A stretch of DNA of 64,000 bases from Gonocerus acuteangulatus (GCA_946811695.1 OX328123.1:30668322-30732321), one strand, 5' to 3'; shown: positions 40,800 through 43,118, counted from the stretch's first letter. Translations and numbers: made by a program. Notes: generated from the letters alone by a model not told the origin.

Positions 40800-42303
40800 C
40801 TACGCTCGCGCTCTACCATCTACGAAAAATGGTTTGGTTTTTATGTAATTTTGCAAGAAAATATTTTGATGAAGTTCGTTAACTAGCAGAATCAGCCCAC
40901 CGGAACATTGTTAATGTGCAAAATGTATGCGAAAAAAACGGAATACTTACAGTTTTCCGAGCAGGGCCACCACATGGGGGGGGGGAGACAACCGGGTACA
41001 GTTGTCCCGGGCCCGGTCGCCGTGGGGGCCCGGGCCGATCCTCGCTAATTGGAAAAAAAGTACCGAAAGTGACCTTTGCAGCACCGATTGTCGGCTTTTA
41101 TTCTCATTTTGCTCAAAACTCAAGATGAAAATAATTTTAAAATGCCCAAAGTCCAATAAAAAAGTACTCGAATTTTGATTCCGGCTCTGAGAAGTGGGGG
41201 CCCGTGATCTGGTCCCGGGCCCGGCTCTGAGATGTGGCGGCCCTGTTTCCGAGTATATTACAGTAATTACAGTTTTCCGTGGCTTCCGAGTATATTTTTT
41301 ATGGGCATTTTTACGTCAATTGAAGCTATTTTTAAGGCGATATCTGAATTGTTTTCAAATTGGGTGGGCAGCTGGGAGTGCCTGGCGATTTGGGGGGTAT
41401 GGAACATTTTAAATATTTTTGTGTAAAATGGTGAGTTTTGAGGTCCTCTGGACACCTTGCGAACCAGGGTAAATGTTGAAGCGATGTTTCGTTGTTATAT
41501 GCTTCTTTTTTCCTTTTTTTTATAACGAAATGTTCTCACCAAAACAAAATTTTGGGAGAGGGGCTAGAGCTCCCACCCTTATATACGTCCATGATTAAAT
41601 TGTGAGAGAGACAGAGTGTAGGAAAGAGAGAGAAAGAGATTCACAGCGAGGGAGAGAAATAATCTGCAATTAATAATATGCTTAGAAAGAAACTAAATAC
41701 AATAACTACCGTTTGAGCATTTAACATTTCTATTTCCCGATCCAATTCAAGCCCTTCATCGGCAGCCTCCTTGAGAAAGTCGTGTATGAGCGCCGTCTTC
41801 CTGCACTCCCATGGTCCGTATTCAATCCTTGGGAGAAAGAGAGTGATTCTGTCGTACCAGATGGGCGGGAGTCGAGGCGTGTCTGAGCGCTCTTTTTCGA
41901 TTTTAGAAGCAACTAGCTTCTTCAATACTTCCTCCTTGAGCTTCTTCTTTTTCTTAGCATTCCCTTCATCCACGTCGGTATGGATGTAAGGCTTTATCTT
42001 AAAATTAAACAGCGAGTCAGGCCGGGTCTGCTTTATCACAACCTTGGTCACGCGAACATTTTTATAAATGTCGTCACATATATTTAACAAGGGCGCATGC
42101 TCGATATTCGCTTTCTTAGTGATTGAGAGCGTAGAGGATATGATTTTGGAACCCGGCATGCCCTCGGCATCAACGACCTTCTTGTTGTAACTGGATGTCT
42201 TGGCGGCATGAGGCGGCATTCGATGTTTCATGAGAAGTTTTAGCTTCGTTTTCCTGGGTCCGAACGGGGGCTTTGATGTCTTCCAAGCCTTGTTAAGACT
42301 CAT
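1103..42303 (-). CDS. Axonemal dynein heavy chain, N-terminal tail (21 exons, gene runs off left edge)
   Basis: Heavy chains are the ATP-driven motors of ciliary and flagellar dynein arms; the N-terminal tail binds intermediate chains and partner heavy chains. I assembled 21 exons at 42303-41710, 39085-38996, 28495-28369, 27328-27180, 25075-24874, 24197-24034, 22529-22341, 21908-21687, 18714-18613, 17230-17183, 16523-16374, 16155-15878, 13376-13163, 11892-11752, 9910-9675, 9412-9247, 8646-8289, 6326-6158, 5475-4286, 3222-2912 and 1283-1103. All use AG/GT borders, all phases agree, and the frame is open for 1760 codons. Family signs are the DHC_N1 landmarks: [10 protein letters not shown] in exon 13, [10 protein letters not shown] in exon 15, [11 protein letters not shown] with TRKSLRKL in exon 18, and Y.FLWSDD in exon 21. 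The AAA motor lies beyond the left edge. A long tail with DHC_N1 excludes the short single-headed classes. A gamma (DNAH5/8) resemblance is only an impression. An insert of about 350 charged residues is atypical. Confidence 0.9.
1377..1735. repeat. Interspersed repeat R2, copy 1
   Basis: Shares order and many words with 20631-20990: both begin TTAACCCATT, have CACTTTCGTGACAA, GACTAATAGCCAC, AAAATGCAGTT and AGATCATGTTCC, and finish with a TTGATATTATT run. It looks like a non-coding element about 350 bp long. The TTAACCC start would fit a piggyBac-type end, but no matching opposite end was found. The bases from 1736 to 2230 hold an unassigned 89-residue ORF and nothing else I recognise. Confidence 0.55.
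2330..2820 (+). pseudogene. Old LINE ORF2 C-terminal remnant (RNase H / Cys-His tail)
   Basis: In broken plus-strand frames one reads [10 protein letters not shown], then [33 protein letters not shown] and [12 protein letters not shown]. This is the layout of the end of RNase H-bearing LINE ORF2 proteins: an L..LTGH helix, then CrlC...eETl.H....C.....R. Several stops and frame changes mean it is long dead. Confidence 0.6.
2912..3222 (-). CDS. Dynein heavy chain exon 20
   Basis: 311 nt, residues 1597-1700, phase 1 in and phase 0 out. The first 40 residues complete the insert with an almost pure Glu/Asp run (about residues 1613-1631). The sequence then returns to dynein: [20 protein letters not shown] and SEMVNALE resemble the i..h.ev..l...v......l helix before DHC_N2. 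Confidence 0.87.
3634..4053. mobile_element. Tigger/pogo-like MITE
   Basis: The left end reads TA-CAGTAAATTTCCTTTAATC. The right end, read inward on the other strand, is AAGTAAACTTCCTCTAATCC and is followed by TA. This matches the classic Tigger end (CAGT..A.CCTC..TAATCC) with TA target duplication. The interior (420 bp) has GCCGGATTA repeats and no transposase. It lies in the intron between dynein exons 19 and 20. Confidence 0.6.
4286..5475 (-). CDS. Dynein heavy chain exon 19, carrying most of a charged insert
   Basis: 1190 nt, the largest exon, residues 1200-1596, phase 2 in and phase 1 out (donor GTAATT). The first 50 residues ([20 protein letters not shown], then [15 protein letters not shown]) are normal dynein tail. 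From about residue 1290 the exon encodes a six-proline run, then a long K/R/E-rich predicted coiled coil (for example [20 protein letters not shown]), then an acidic Ser/Thr-rich tail. This lies where the family normally has a short linker. The frame is fully open, so it appears to be coding rather than intron. Confidence 0.85.
5793..5990 (+). repeat. tRNA-derived SINE, family S2, copy 1
   Basis: The tRNA-like head has an A box (TGGTCTAGTGGCTA), but the B box is degraded (GGTTTGAGT). The unique body reads AAATTTTCTCACCTC, then GCTCGTTGAGAAAATTCCTC and GTGCTAATGGCC, with an A-rich tail after CACCGTAAAA. Other copies are at 8766, 16906 and 42684. It is in the dynein intron between exons 18 and 19. 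Confidence 0.75.
6158..6326 (-). CDS. Dynein heavy chain exon 18
   Basis: 169 nt, residues 1144-1199, phase 1 in and phase 2 out. It encodes [20 protein letters not shown], then [20 protein letters not shown] and [15 protein letters not shown], the conserved C...f....n...d.i..ctR.sL..L helix pair of dynein tails. The donor is read as GTATTA, weaker than most here. Confidence 0.88.
6327..8288. other. Dynein intron 17, no gene recognised; (TA)n tract inside
   Basis: About 2 kb between exons 17 and 18. ORFs of 91 and 103 codons (6488-6763 and 7300-7611, plus) have no resemblance I recognise and no splice context. A compound (TA)n tract with GTATAAGT interruptions lies at 7650-7775. Nothing else is seen. 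Confidence 0.5.
8289..8646 (-). CDS. Dynein heavy chain exon 17 (DHC_N1)
   Basis: 358 nt, residues 1025-1143, phase 0 in and phase 1 out (donor GTATGT). It starts [20 protein letters not shown]; later [20 protein letters not shown] matches the s..ve.av.elI..ll helix. A 9.6-kb span holding 6 exons makes this the densest coding stretch of the window. Confidence 0.9.
8766..8950 (+). repeat. tRNA-derived SINE, family S2, copy 2
   Basis: Best-preserved S2 head: A box TGGTCTAGTGGCTAA and B box GGTTCGATTCC, with the anticodon region between, resembling a tRNA-Glu/Asp-type head. The body has TTTTCTCATCC, GCTCGTTGA, TGCACCAGGAT and GCGCTAATGGCC, ending in an A-rich tail. It sits in the intron between dynein exons 16 and 17. 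Confidence 0.8.
9247..9412 (-). CDS. Dynein heavy chain exon 16 (DHC_N1)
   Basis: 166 nt, residues 969-1024, phase 2 in and phase 0 out. It contains [20 protein letters not shown], corresponding to the P.l..v..GL..l.WTs block of DHC_N1, and ends FEKIIYE. Confidence 0.9.
9675..9910 (-). CDS. Dynein heavy chain exon 15 (DHC_N1)
   Basis: 236 nt, residues 891-968, phase 0 in and phase 2 out; donor GTGAGT. It contains [20 protein letters not shown], the equivalent of the L.VNFd..L..l.rE block, then a Tyr/Met-rich helix. Confidence 0.9.
10140..10335 (+). repeat. Interspersed repeat R4, copy 1
   Basis: Similar to 23615-23815 and to 29035-29160 plus 29423-29450. Shared words include GGGCAGATA near the start, GGAGATAGTGTGGTCAGTA, ATGCTC, then TTTCCC.TTTACAAGTA, and GAAGGCT. 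No coding potential; the class is unknown. Confidence 0.5.
10367..10450 (-). repeat. tRNA-like head merged with a 24-bp perfect hairpin
   Basis: 10367-10390 and 10394-10417 are perfect inverted copies of 24 bases with a 3-base loop. On the minus strand, the C-run near 10450 leads into GCTCAGTAGTAGAGC (a D arm), an anticodon-arm-like segment and a T-arm-like stem. The T loop is not TTCAA on that strand, so this is not a working tRNA gene. It is probably a tRNA-derived SINE head rearranged into a palindrome. Confidence 0.5.
10496..10700 (+). repeat. tRNA-derived SINE, family S1, copy 1
   Basis: The head starts GGAGGCCCAGTGGCCGTGAG (A box TGGCCGTGAGTGG) with a slightly changed B box (GGTGCGATTCC). 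The body has GGTGGCTTTTCTTT, GAAAAGGCATCA, CCCTATCCTGGCTAGAAAA and GGGGTAACCT, ending in GGGACGTTAAAAATT. Other copies are at 11518 (minus), 22631 (plus) and 56452 (minus). Confidence 0.8.
11271..11425 (+). repeat. 5S rRNA-derived SINE (SINE3-like), copy 1
   Basis: Part of this stretch matches the 5S rRNA internal promoter: GTTAAGCAACGTTGGG, then GTATCTGAATGGGTGACCG, read with CCAACAGCTGTAGCC in front. It continues into a non-5S tail (GGCATTATAAAAGGGTGGCA, then CTTTAGATAGCCAGG). The same tail follows the 5S-like part at 28180-28305, so this is a repeat family, not an rRNA gene. Confidence 0.7.
11518..11721 (-). repeat. tRNA-derived SINE, family S1, copy 2, with target duplication
   Basis: Full S1 copy on the minus strand: GGAGGCCTGGTGGCCGTGAG head, B box GGGTTCGATTCCC, GGTGGCTTTTC, CCTATCCTGG, and a tail running into ACGTTAAAAT. 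It is flanked by CATTTTTATTTA on both sides (about 11506-11517 and 11722-11733), the target duplication. It abuts dynein exon 14. Confidence 0.82.
11752..11892 (-). CDS. Dynein heavy chain exon 14 (DHC_N1)
   Basis: 141 nt, residues 844-890, phase 0 at both ends; donor GTTAGT. It encodes [20 protein letters not shown] and ends SFFRHFVW, matching the YN.....L..YE...F..W pattern that follows the PPV.G motif. Confidence 0.85.
12001..12072. repeat. (CGTG)n/(TG)n microsatellite
   Basis: A run of about 14 CGTG-type units with a few changes, grading into TG repeats, in the intron between dynein exons 13 and 14. Confidence 0.85.
12085..12780 (+). pseudogene. LINE ORF2 C-terminal remnant (RNase H)
   Basis: Broken plus-strand frames read [15 protein letters not shown], then [26 protein letters not shown] and [16 protein letters not shown]. 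This is the end of an RNase H domain (EvDkaAk.g) followed by the H..hIl.ECp.f...R tail usual in RNase H-bearing LINEs. Internal stops mean it is inactive. Different from the 2330 remnant in its wording. Confidence 0.6.
13163..13376 (-). CDS. Dynein heavy chain exon 13 (DHC_N1, PPV.G...W motif)
   Basis: 214 nt, residues 772-843, phase 2 in and phase 0 out. The AG carried over from exon 12 plus A makes Arg, giving [11 protein letters not shown]. It contains ELTEMRDSY and [15 protein letters not shown], the best-known local signature of DHC_N1 (PPVaGai.W.R.l). This exon is the strongest single piece of evidence for the family call. Confidence 0.93.
13377..15877. other. Dynein intron 12, mostly unassigned
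   Basis: 2.5 kb. Apart from the PLE remnant near 14325 I see two unassigned stretches. 14820-15150 has poorly preserved minus-strand ORFs. 15390-15860 has two overlapping minus-strand ORFs of 154 and 77 codons and a GGACACTC/GTGTCCTT inverted pair near 15440. It looks like part of a repeat, but I cannot name it. Confidence 0.4.
14325..14560 (+). mobile_element. PLE 3' end remnant
   Basis: The strip TTGTTCCCAGCCTC, then CTATCTGTGTGTCCCAAA and CTTTTACAGCCCCCTTTTGC matches the reverse complement of 52570-52680 in the PLE at 52016. It also carries an inverted pair, TTGTAAAGGGGGCTGTAAAA and its near complement 100 bases later. No reading frame is kept. Confidence 0.45.
15878..16155 (-). CDS. Dynein heavy chain exon 12 (DHC_N1)
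   Basis: 278 nt, residues 680-771, phase 0 in and phase 2 out (donor GTAAGC). It encodes [20 protein letters not shown] and later [20 protein letters not shown], followed by EGLMILLKR. This matches the DHC_N1 block in which D.RL..[IF]...F is followed by a Leu-rich LLK[RM]F helix. Confidence 0.9.
16374..16523 (-). CDS. Dynein heavy chain exon 11 (DHC_N1)
   Basis: 150 nt, residues 630-679, phase 0 at both ends. It encodes [20 protein letters not shown] and ends DTFKHRIKK. The C.RYK..Y..T and F..R..K patterns are typical of DHC_N1. Confidence 0.88.
16906..17080 (+). repeat. tRNA-derived SINE, family S2, copy 3
   Basis: Head GGTCTCCCAGAGGTCTAGTG with A box, B box changed to GGTTCCAATCC, body with GATTTACCTCA, TGAGCTGCACC and GGCGCTAATGACG, then an A-rich end. 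More diverged than copies 2 and 4. Confidence 0.72.
17183..17230 (-). CDS. Dynein heavy chain exon 10 (48-nt micro-exon)
   Basis: 48 nt, residues 614-629 ([16 protein letters not shown]), phase 0 at both ends, between a TTGTAG acceptor and a GTAATT donor. Exons 9 and 11 are also phase 0, so phase does not prove it; it could be skipped or false. The fit to the tail and clean borders favour it. Confidence 0.6.
17800..17990 (-). mobile_element. PLE terminal fragment with decayed hammerhead motif
   Basis: Aligns by eye with 30300-30430: GTTCTCTGAGTTCGG, TAAATAAAACTA, AAAAATGAGTTTTTATT, GCCAAC and CTTCAAT. On the minus strand CTGATGA (17918-17912) is followed by the GGCTT/AAGCC-type stem, but the GAAAC of the core has become AAAAT, so the ribozyme core is broken. 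Confidence 0.55.
18613..18714 (-). CDS. Dynein heavy chain exon 9 (DHC_N1)
   Basis: 102 nt, residues 580-613, phase 0 at both ends; acceptor TTCCAG, donor GTAAGT. It encodes [20 protein letters not shown] and ends LSVLRLKAR, continuing the DHC_N1 helices. Confidence 0.82.
19107..20367 (-). mobile_element. Jockey-clade LINE, copy 1 (5'-truncated)
   Basis: A 1.26-kb insertion flanked by a perfect 15-bp target duplication, GAAAATTAAGGTACT (19092-19106 and 20368-20382). The minus-strand 3' end finishes in TTGATTGATTG rather than a plain poly(A). It differs from the matching part of the copy at 34412 by only scattered bases, so the family was active recently. It lies in the intron between dynein exons 8 and 9. 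Confidence 0.92.
19371..20367 (-). CDS. Jockey reverse transcriptase, C-terminal part
   Basis: Open minus-strand frame whose 5' end is cut by truncation. It begins inside RT ([20 protein letters not shown]), then has [20 protein letters not shown], the catalytic FADDT and the thumb-like [14 protein letters not shown] and [12 protein letters not shown]. It ends in the jockey-type C-terminal domain ([20 protein letters not shown], then GVVHSAEHI). The polymerase residue pair DD is intact, but endonuclease and Gag are absent, so it cannot move by itself. Confidence 0.9.
20631..20990. repeat. Interspersed repeat R2, copy 2
   Basis: Second copy of the element at 1377: TTAACCCATTGG, GGCCACTTTCGTGACAACG, TGGACTCATAGCCAC, AAAATGCAGTTGG, AGATCATGTTCC, then TGATATTATT and an A-run. 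It follows the jockey copy in the same dynein intron. Confidence 0.55.
21079..21369. repeat. Foldback pair resembling PLE ends
   Basis: 21079-21211 and 21240-21369 are inverted copies of each other with a 28-base AT-rich spacer. Each arm contains GGCTTATAGCCGAAACG, a short stem followed by GAAAC as in the hammerhead of PLE ends, preceded by a decayed core (TTGATTGA). No ORF. It may be a pair of PLE terminal repeats without the body. Confidence 0.5.
21687..21908 (-). CDS. Dynein heavy chain exon 8 (DHC_N1)
   Basis: 222 nt, residues 506-579, phase 0 at both ends; acceptor TTTCAG, donor GTACAT. It starts [20 protein letters not shown] and continues through a helical segment ending NTVYMLK, in keeping with DHC_N1. 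Confidence 0.87.
22341..22529 (-). CDS. Dynein heavy chain exon 7 (DHC_N1)
   Basis: 189 nt, residues 443-505, phase 0 at both ends. It encodes [20 protein letters not shown], fitting the DHC_N1 pattern in which an E-L-E-[FYW]-W segment precedes a helix, and ends ALKLTNVYK. Confidence 0.87.
22631..22835 (+). repeat. tRNA-derived SINE, family S1, copy 3
   Basis: S1 copy with GGAGGCCCGGTGGCCTCCGA, where the A box has been altered into a small palindrome. The B box is CGTTCGATTTC. GGTGGCTTTTCTTTG, CCTATTCTGGCTAGAAAA, GGTGGTGACCTT and TGGACGTTAAAAT follow. In the intron between dynein exons 6 and 7. Confidence 0.78.
23615..23815 (+). repeat. Interspersed repeat R4, copy 2
   Basis: R4 copy: GACAGATACTGTAGACG, GAGATGTGTGGTCAGTACTA, TGCTCCGGTTGCC, TTTTCCCCTTTACAGGTACC and ATTGAAGGCTGAGTG. 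A 140-codon ORF just upstream (23227-23649, plus) overlaps its start; I do not recognise the product and give it no function. Confidence 0.5.
24034..24197 (-). CDS. Dynein heavy chain exon 6
   Basis: 164 nt, residues 388-442, phase 1 in and phase 0 out (donor GTAAGT). Of the three frames only the one fed by exon 5 is open. It encodes [20 protein letters not shown] and ends [10 protein letters not shown], a typical Trp-containing helical stretch of the dynein tail. Confidence 0.85.
24874..25075 (-). CDS. Dynein heavy chain exon 5
   Basis: 202 nt, residues 321-387, phase 0 in and phase 1 out (donor GTAAGC). It encodes [20 protein letters not shown] through [16 protein letters not shown]. The trailing T joins the CG at the start of exon 6 to give Ser. 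Without this exon the phases of exons 4 and 6 would not match, which is strong evidence that it is real. Confidence 0.85.
25316..26210. repeat. Interspersed repeat R1, copy 2
   Basis: The fuller copy of the repeat seen at 1-560, extending to a tail with GGTTAACGAACTTGACC and ATCAAAATCGGACCATTTTT. The same tail appears inverted at 40810-40905. Ends in a short (TA)n near 26240. No coding potential. The following intron to exon 4 (26211-27179) shows only T-runs and AT-rich sequence. Confidence 0.5.
27180..27328 (-). CDS. Dynein heavy chain exon 4
   Basis: 149 nt, residues 271-320, phase 1 in and phase 0 out (donor GTAAGT). It encodes [19 protein letters not shown], then an acidic patch and [13 protein letters not shown]. 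The one-base carry-over from exon 3 completes a Val codon, which supports the junction. Confidence 0.82.
28000..28110. mobile_element. hAT-like MITE fragment (CATGGG family)
   Basis: One side of the CATGGGCGTATA family: CATGGAGGGGGCTGCAACCC, a C-run, then ATCGGTAAAAATGTGTCATA and AAAATAAATTAAAT. The terminal repeat and other half are gone. Confidence 0.55.
28180..28310 (-). repeat. 5S rRNA-derived SINE (SINE3-like), copy 2
   Basis: Minus-strand copy of the family at 11271: a 5S-like AGTTAACTAACGTCGAG, GTACCTGAATGGGCGAC, then the shared tail GGCATTATAAAAGGGCGGCA and TAGATAGCCTGGTG. The control-region bases have drifted, so transcription by Pol III is doubtful. Confidence 0.6.
28369..28495 (-). 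CDS. Dynein heavy chain exon 3
   Basis: 127 nt, residues 229-270, phase 0 in and phase 1 out. The acceptor is TTTTCAG and the donor GTAAGG. It encodes [20 protein letters not shown] followed by a Tyr/Val-rich segment, resembling the region just before DHC_N1 in long-tailed dyneins. Confidence 0.8.
29157..29422. mobile_element. hAT-like MITE with 8-bp target duplication (CATGGG family)
   Basis: 266 bp with inverted ends CATGGGCGTATAT and ATATACGCCCATG. It is flanked by CGGCCACT on both sides (29149-29156 and 29423-29430); eight bases is the hAT target size. It has subterminal G/C-runs and an AT-rich middle, with no ORF. It split an R4 repeat (29035-29148 continues at 29431). Confidence 0.85.
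29462..29515 (-). repeat. 3'-tail fragment of SINE S2
   Basis: On the minus strand GGTGCGAATGACC, then GTCGAAGCACTC leads into an A-rich stretch, the S2 3' hairpin and tail without the tRNA head. Confidence 0.4.
29889..30160 (+). pseudogene. LINE ORF2 C-terminal remnant
   Basis: A 71-codon plus-strand frame (29941-30156) ends [19 protein letters not shown], then [20 protein letters not shown]. This is the typical closing segment of CR1/RTE-like non-LTR ORF2 proteins (Fk.SFf...i..WN.LP.sv..s.sl..Fk..L), here with the WN replaced. No RT domain remains. Confidence 0.6.
30368..30406 (-). ncRNA. Hammerhead ribozyme motif at PLE end
   Basis: Read on the minus strand: stem I GCC, core CTGATGA, an 8-bp stem II (GGCTTGAA with TTCAAGCC, after one bulged A), GAA, a palindromic ACGT stem III, C at the cut site, then GGC closing stem I. 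All invariant core bases (CUGANGA, GAA) are present. Such short-stem-III hammerheads are known from PLEs and may need to act as dimers. Confidence 0.72.
30609..30695. repeat. 30-bp perfect inverted repeat
   Basis: TGTTGTCATACCTGTCGGTG begins a 30-base arm at 30609-30638 that returns exactly inverted at 30666-30695, with a 27-base loop. The flanks share ACATAATATATAGTG (around 30597 and 30731), suggesting an insertion with target duplication, though the same words also recur locally. Confidence 0.6.
31097..32539 (-). CDS. PLE reverse transcriptase with GIY-YIG endonuclease
   Basis: 480 residues. The RT palm shows [14 protein letters not shown] (first catalytic Asp near residue 75), [15 protein letters not shown] (near 135-149) and the YVDD box with catalytic Asp pair at 173-174. 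The GIY-YIG nuclease starts near 370 with VVYRIPC, then [13 protein letters not shown] (384-396) and NNHK. The ORF starts in the finger region; full PLE proteins are far longer, so perhaps 200-300 N-terminal residues are lost. The frame itself is unbroken, implying fairly recent arrival. Its ATG may be fortuitous. Confidence 0.88.
   Translation of the reverse strand: MKRNENCLFKLIENNPLRPIISNINSPSSKLSKFLLTSLQTLSHNNPYDVQNAHDLKKQLHSFLIPPNFILASLDAQSLFTNIPIDKTLEIIDKNWTTLEPHTKLSRSSYLESLSLCCKSGYLLFQDKFFNQISGLAMGNCLAPDLSNITLNDLLDQILPMFPDDIIFLKKYVDDLFLIINPDKIPEILTAFNSYHPRLIFTIETETNNSLPFLDILLIRNTDGSISTDWYTKPTYSGRLLHYLSSHPKHQILNTASNLINRALSLSDTKFHPANKSRLLDILTTNGFPTNIITRLINSFNNPKPIPTTQDNIVPQFRGLPYIPNLTEKIQKSLRDTFPTLKLGLSTQNKLKNLHTTLKDPIPQKDRTNVVYRIPCITPNCNSAYIGQTKNPVRKRINNHKNDVRNKDIKTALTRHAITDGHDFGFDQYSILSTESNEEKRLLSESIFIHLENNPVNDKIDKEVISSTYSNIFHLLKTPS
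32669..32895. mobile_element. hAT-like MITE (CATGGG family), right end lost
   Basis: Begins CATGGGCGTATATAGG, continues ATTTCGGGGG, TATGGACTACTAACAAT and TTAGTGATC-like words as in the other copies, and stops after the G-run and CTGCAGC without its terminal repeat. Confidence 0.65.
33846..33974. mobile_element. Palindromic MITE, copy 1
   Basis: Inverted ends TTAGAGCGCGTTTACACCTG and CTGATGTAAACGCACCCTAA. The centre is itself a palindrome (ATAATAATTATGATAATTAT). No ORF. A related complete copy is at 38859-38969 and a half copy at 34328-34378. Confidence 0.65.
34328..34378. mobile_element. Half copy of the palindromic MITE
   Basis: GTGCGTTTACATCAGATAGT, then TATTGCAGGATATTTATGTC matches one arm of 33846-33974; the sequence leaves the family 20 bases before the jockey insertion. 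Confidence 0.5.
34677..37290 (-). pseudogene. Jockey ORF2 (endonuclease and RT), broken
   Basis: The endonuclease begins [12 protein letters not shown] and continues [39 protein letters not shown] and SDILDIAL, so the segment normally between NANGL and ETHL is missing. RT pieces lie in separate frames: 35939-36394 (NRKSPGDD near its end), 35584-35931 ([20 protein letters not shown]) and 34677-35627 with [10 protein letters not shown] and FADDT. A 5-bp deletion near 35622 splits FLDVKSAFD, intact in copy 1. Confidence 0.85.
37080..38470 (-). pseudogene. Jockey ORF1 (Gag), frame-shifted
   Basis: Upstream part (about 38170-37930) reads [20 protein letters not shown] and [14 protein letters not shown], the PRE_C2HC-like Gag domain. 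A frame change near 37920 precedes the zinc knuckles: [14 protein letters not shown] is intact, [13 protein letters not shown] is a second, and the third ([15 protein letters not shown]) has lost one Cys to Phe. A Pro/Thr-rich C-terminal region follows and runs into the ORF2 start without a clear stop. Confidence 0.75.
38859..38969. mobile_element. Palindromic MITE, copy 2
   Basis: Begins TAAGGGTGCGTTTACATCTG and ends inverted (CAGATATAAACGCACTCTAA), with CACTTCTCGCAGGTGTCGG and its inverse inside. The whole 110 bp can fold into one hairpin. It ends 27 bases from dynein exon 2. Confidence 0.7.
38996..39085 (-). CDS. Dynein heavy chain exon 2
   Basis: A 90-nt exon (residues 199-228) lies between an AACAG acceptor and a GTGAGT donor, phase 0 at both ends. 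It reads [11 protein letters not shown] then [10 protein letters not shown]. It is isolated between the jockey element on its left and a large repeat-filled intron on its right, about 2.6 kb from exon 1 and 10.5 kb from exon 3. Clean splice sites and matching phase support it, but an exon this short carries some risk. Confidence 0.65.
39098..39136. repeat. (AAT)n microsatellite
   Basis: About 13 uninterrupted AAT units just upstream (in gene sense) of the exon 2 acceptor. Confidence 0.9.
39330..39650. mobile_element. hAT-like MITE (CATGGG family), diverged and internally interrupted
   Basis: Left end CATGAGCATATATAAGGGGG and right part CGAAATTATTTCCTATATAC, with the usual AATCAGTAAAAATGAATCAT words. 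A piece of SINE S1 tail (39440-39475, TCCATTTATTATTGACAACG) interrupts it. Confidence 0.55.
40021..40065 (+). ncRNA. Stand-alone hammerhead ribozyme motif
   Basis: Stem I GCCC, core CTGAAGA, stem II GTGC/GCAC with an 11-base loop and one unpaired G, GAA, a palindromic ACATGT stem III, C at the cut site, and GGGC closing stem I. All invariant core positions fit the CUGANGA...GAA rule. No RT or PLE body is seen within a kilobase, so this may be the end of an otherwise lost element. Confidence 0.7.
40130..40166. repeat. (TA)n microsatellite
   Basis: About 17 TA units following an A-run, 65 bases after the hammerhead motif. Confidence 0.9.
40725..40799. repeat. 75-base T-run
   Basis: Uninterrupted T-run inside a third, partly inverted copy of repeat R1 (40440-40905). 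In the minus-strand sense of the dynein gene it is a long A-run. The real length is uncertain, as assemblies often err here. Confidence 0.85.
40962..41245. mobile_element. hAT-like MITE (CAGGGCC family) with 8-bp target duplication
   Basis: 284 bp with inverted ends CAGGGCCACCACAT and ATGTGGCGGCCCTG, starting with the CAGGG typical of hAT. It is flanked by TTCCGAG on both sides, seven exact bases plus the T before them (TTTCCGAG), so the eight-base target rule is met. The GC-rich subterminal parts (CCCGGGCCCGG) contrast sharply with the AT-rich surroundings. Confidence 0.8.
41385..41595. mobile_element. Diverged CATGGG-family MITE fragment
   Basis: GGGGGGTATGGAACATTTTA on the left and GGGAGAGGGGCTAGAGCTCC with TTATATACGTCCATG on the right match the family at 29157, with a drifted middle. 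It ends 115 bases from dynein exon 1. Confidence 0.5.
41710..42303 (-). CDS. Dynein heavy chain exon 1 (start codon)
   Basis: This exon encodes residues 1-198 and ends in phase 0 at a GTAGTT donor. The start ATG is at 42303-42301, and an in-frame TAG lies two codons upstream, so this is the first possible start in this frame. The sequence is basic and probably unstructured at first, with a Lys run near residue 118, then more hydrophobic after residue 145. I see no DHC_N1 signature here. Its link to exon 2 rests on phase and the open frame, so a transcript would be the real proof. Confidence 0.75.
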
Positions 42304-42683
42304 ATTCTAATGTGTTGCACACTTTGCTTTATTCCAACAGTTCAGTTAAGAAAAACAAGAAACGAGTGTTCAACAATTTCGAAAACTATACTTTTCTAAA
42401 AGTCTTTTTTTTTAACAAACGTATCTTGTAAACTATAAACATTTTCTAAAAGCCCCTAGAGCCATGTGTGGGTTAACATATGTAGACAAATCTATTTACA
42501 TTTATTTCTGGGCATCCTGAAATTATAAATGACGAACCAGGCTAGAACAGTGGCTTATGAATAGAAGTATGCAGGGTAAGATAAATTCAAGGGGTTTAAA
42601 TAAAAAAGTAACATTCTATGGTTCTTTTTTTTTTCTTTTCTTTTTTTTACGGCGCATCTACATCTAGGTCATTATCGCGCTAG

Positions 42684-42985
42684 ATTCATAAGCGGGAGAT
42701 GGTGGGTTCGATCCCCACCGGCGACAGAAATTTTCTCATCTCAGGGCTCGCTGAGAAAATTCCTGGCTGCACCCTGGACGTCGGTGCTAATGGCCTAGAT
42801 GTTGAAGCGTGGTCTAGTGGCCTTGGGCTCATAAGCGGGAGATGGTGGGTTCGATCGGCGGCAGGAATTTTCTCATCCCAAGGCTCGTTGGGAAAATTCC
42901 TCGCTGCACCCCCCCCCCCTCCCCTGGATGTCGGTGCTAATGGCCTAGATGTTGAAGCGCCGTAAAAAAAAAAAAAAACAACTAC
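42684..42985 (+). repeat. SINE S2 tandem dimer
   Basis: The first unit lacks the A box but keeps GGTTCGATCCCCACC, GCTCGCTGAGAAAATTCC and GGTGCTAATGGCC. A second unit then starts GTGGTCTAGTGGCC with a B box shortened to GGTTCGAT, and runs to GTTGAAGCGCCGTAAAA. A separate S2 tail in opposite orientation lies at 42630-42680. Confidence 0.7.
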
Positions 42986-43065
42986 GTGGTCGGTCACCCA
43001 TTCAGGAACCGACCATGCCCGACGTTGCTTAACTTCGGCGATCCAACGTGGATATGGCCGTTGGC
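42978..43065 (-). repeat. 5S rRNA-like sequence, middle deleted
   Basis: On the minus strand it starts GCCAACGGCCATATCCACGT, then GCCGAAGTTAAGCAACGTCG, then CCTGAATGGGTGACCGACCA. This is very close to arthropod 5S rRNA, but about 20 bases of the CACCGGTTCTCGTCCGATC region are missing, so it cannot be a functional rRNA. It adjoins the SINE S2 tail. The Pol III control region is well kept. Confidence 0.7.
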
Positions 43066-43118
43066 CCTGCTTCTTATTATTGTTATTTTTACTCACTATC
43101 CATTTCGCCACTGACGAA

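Noticed and set aside
42978..43065. Possible functional 5S rRNA gene
   Set aside because: About 20 bases of the conserved middle are missing and it is embedded in SINE sequence.
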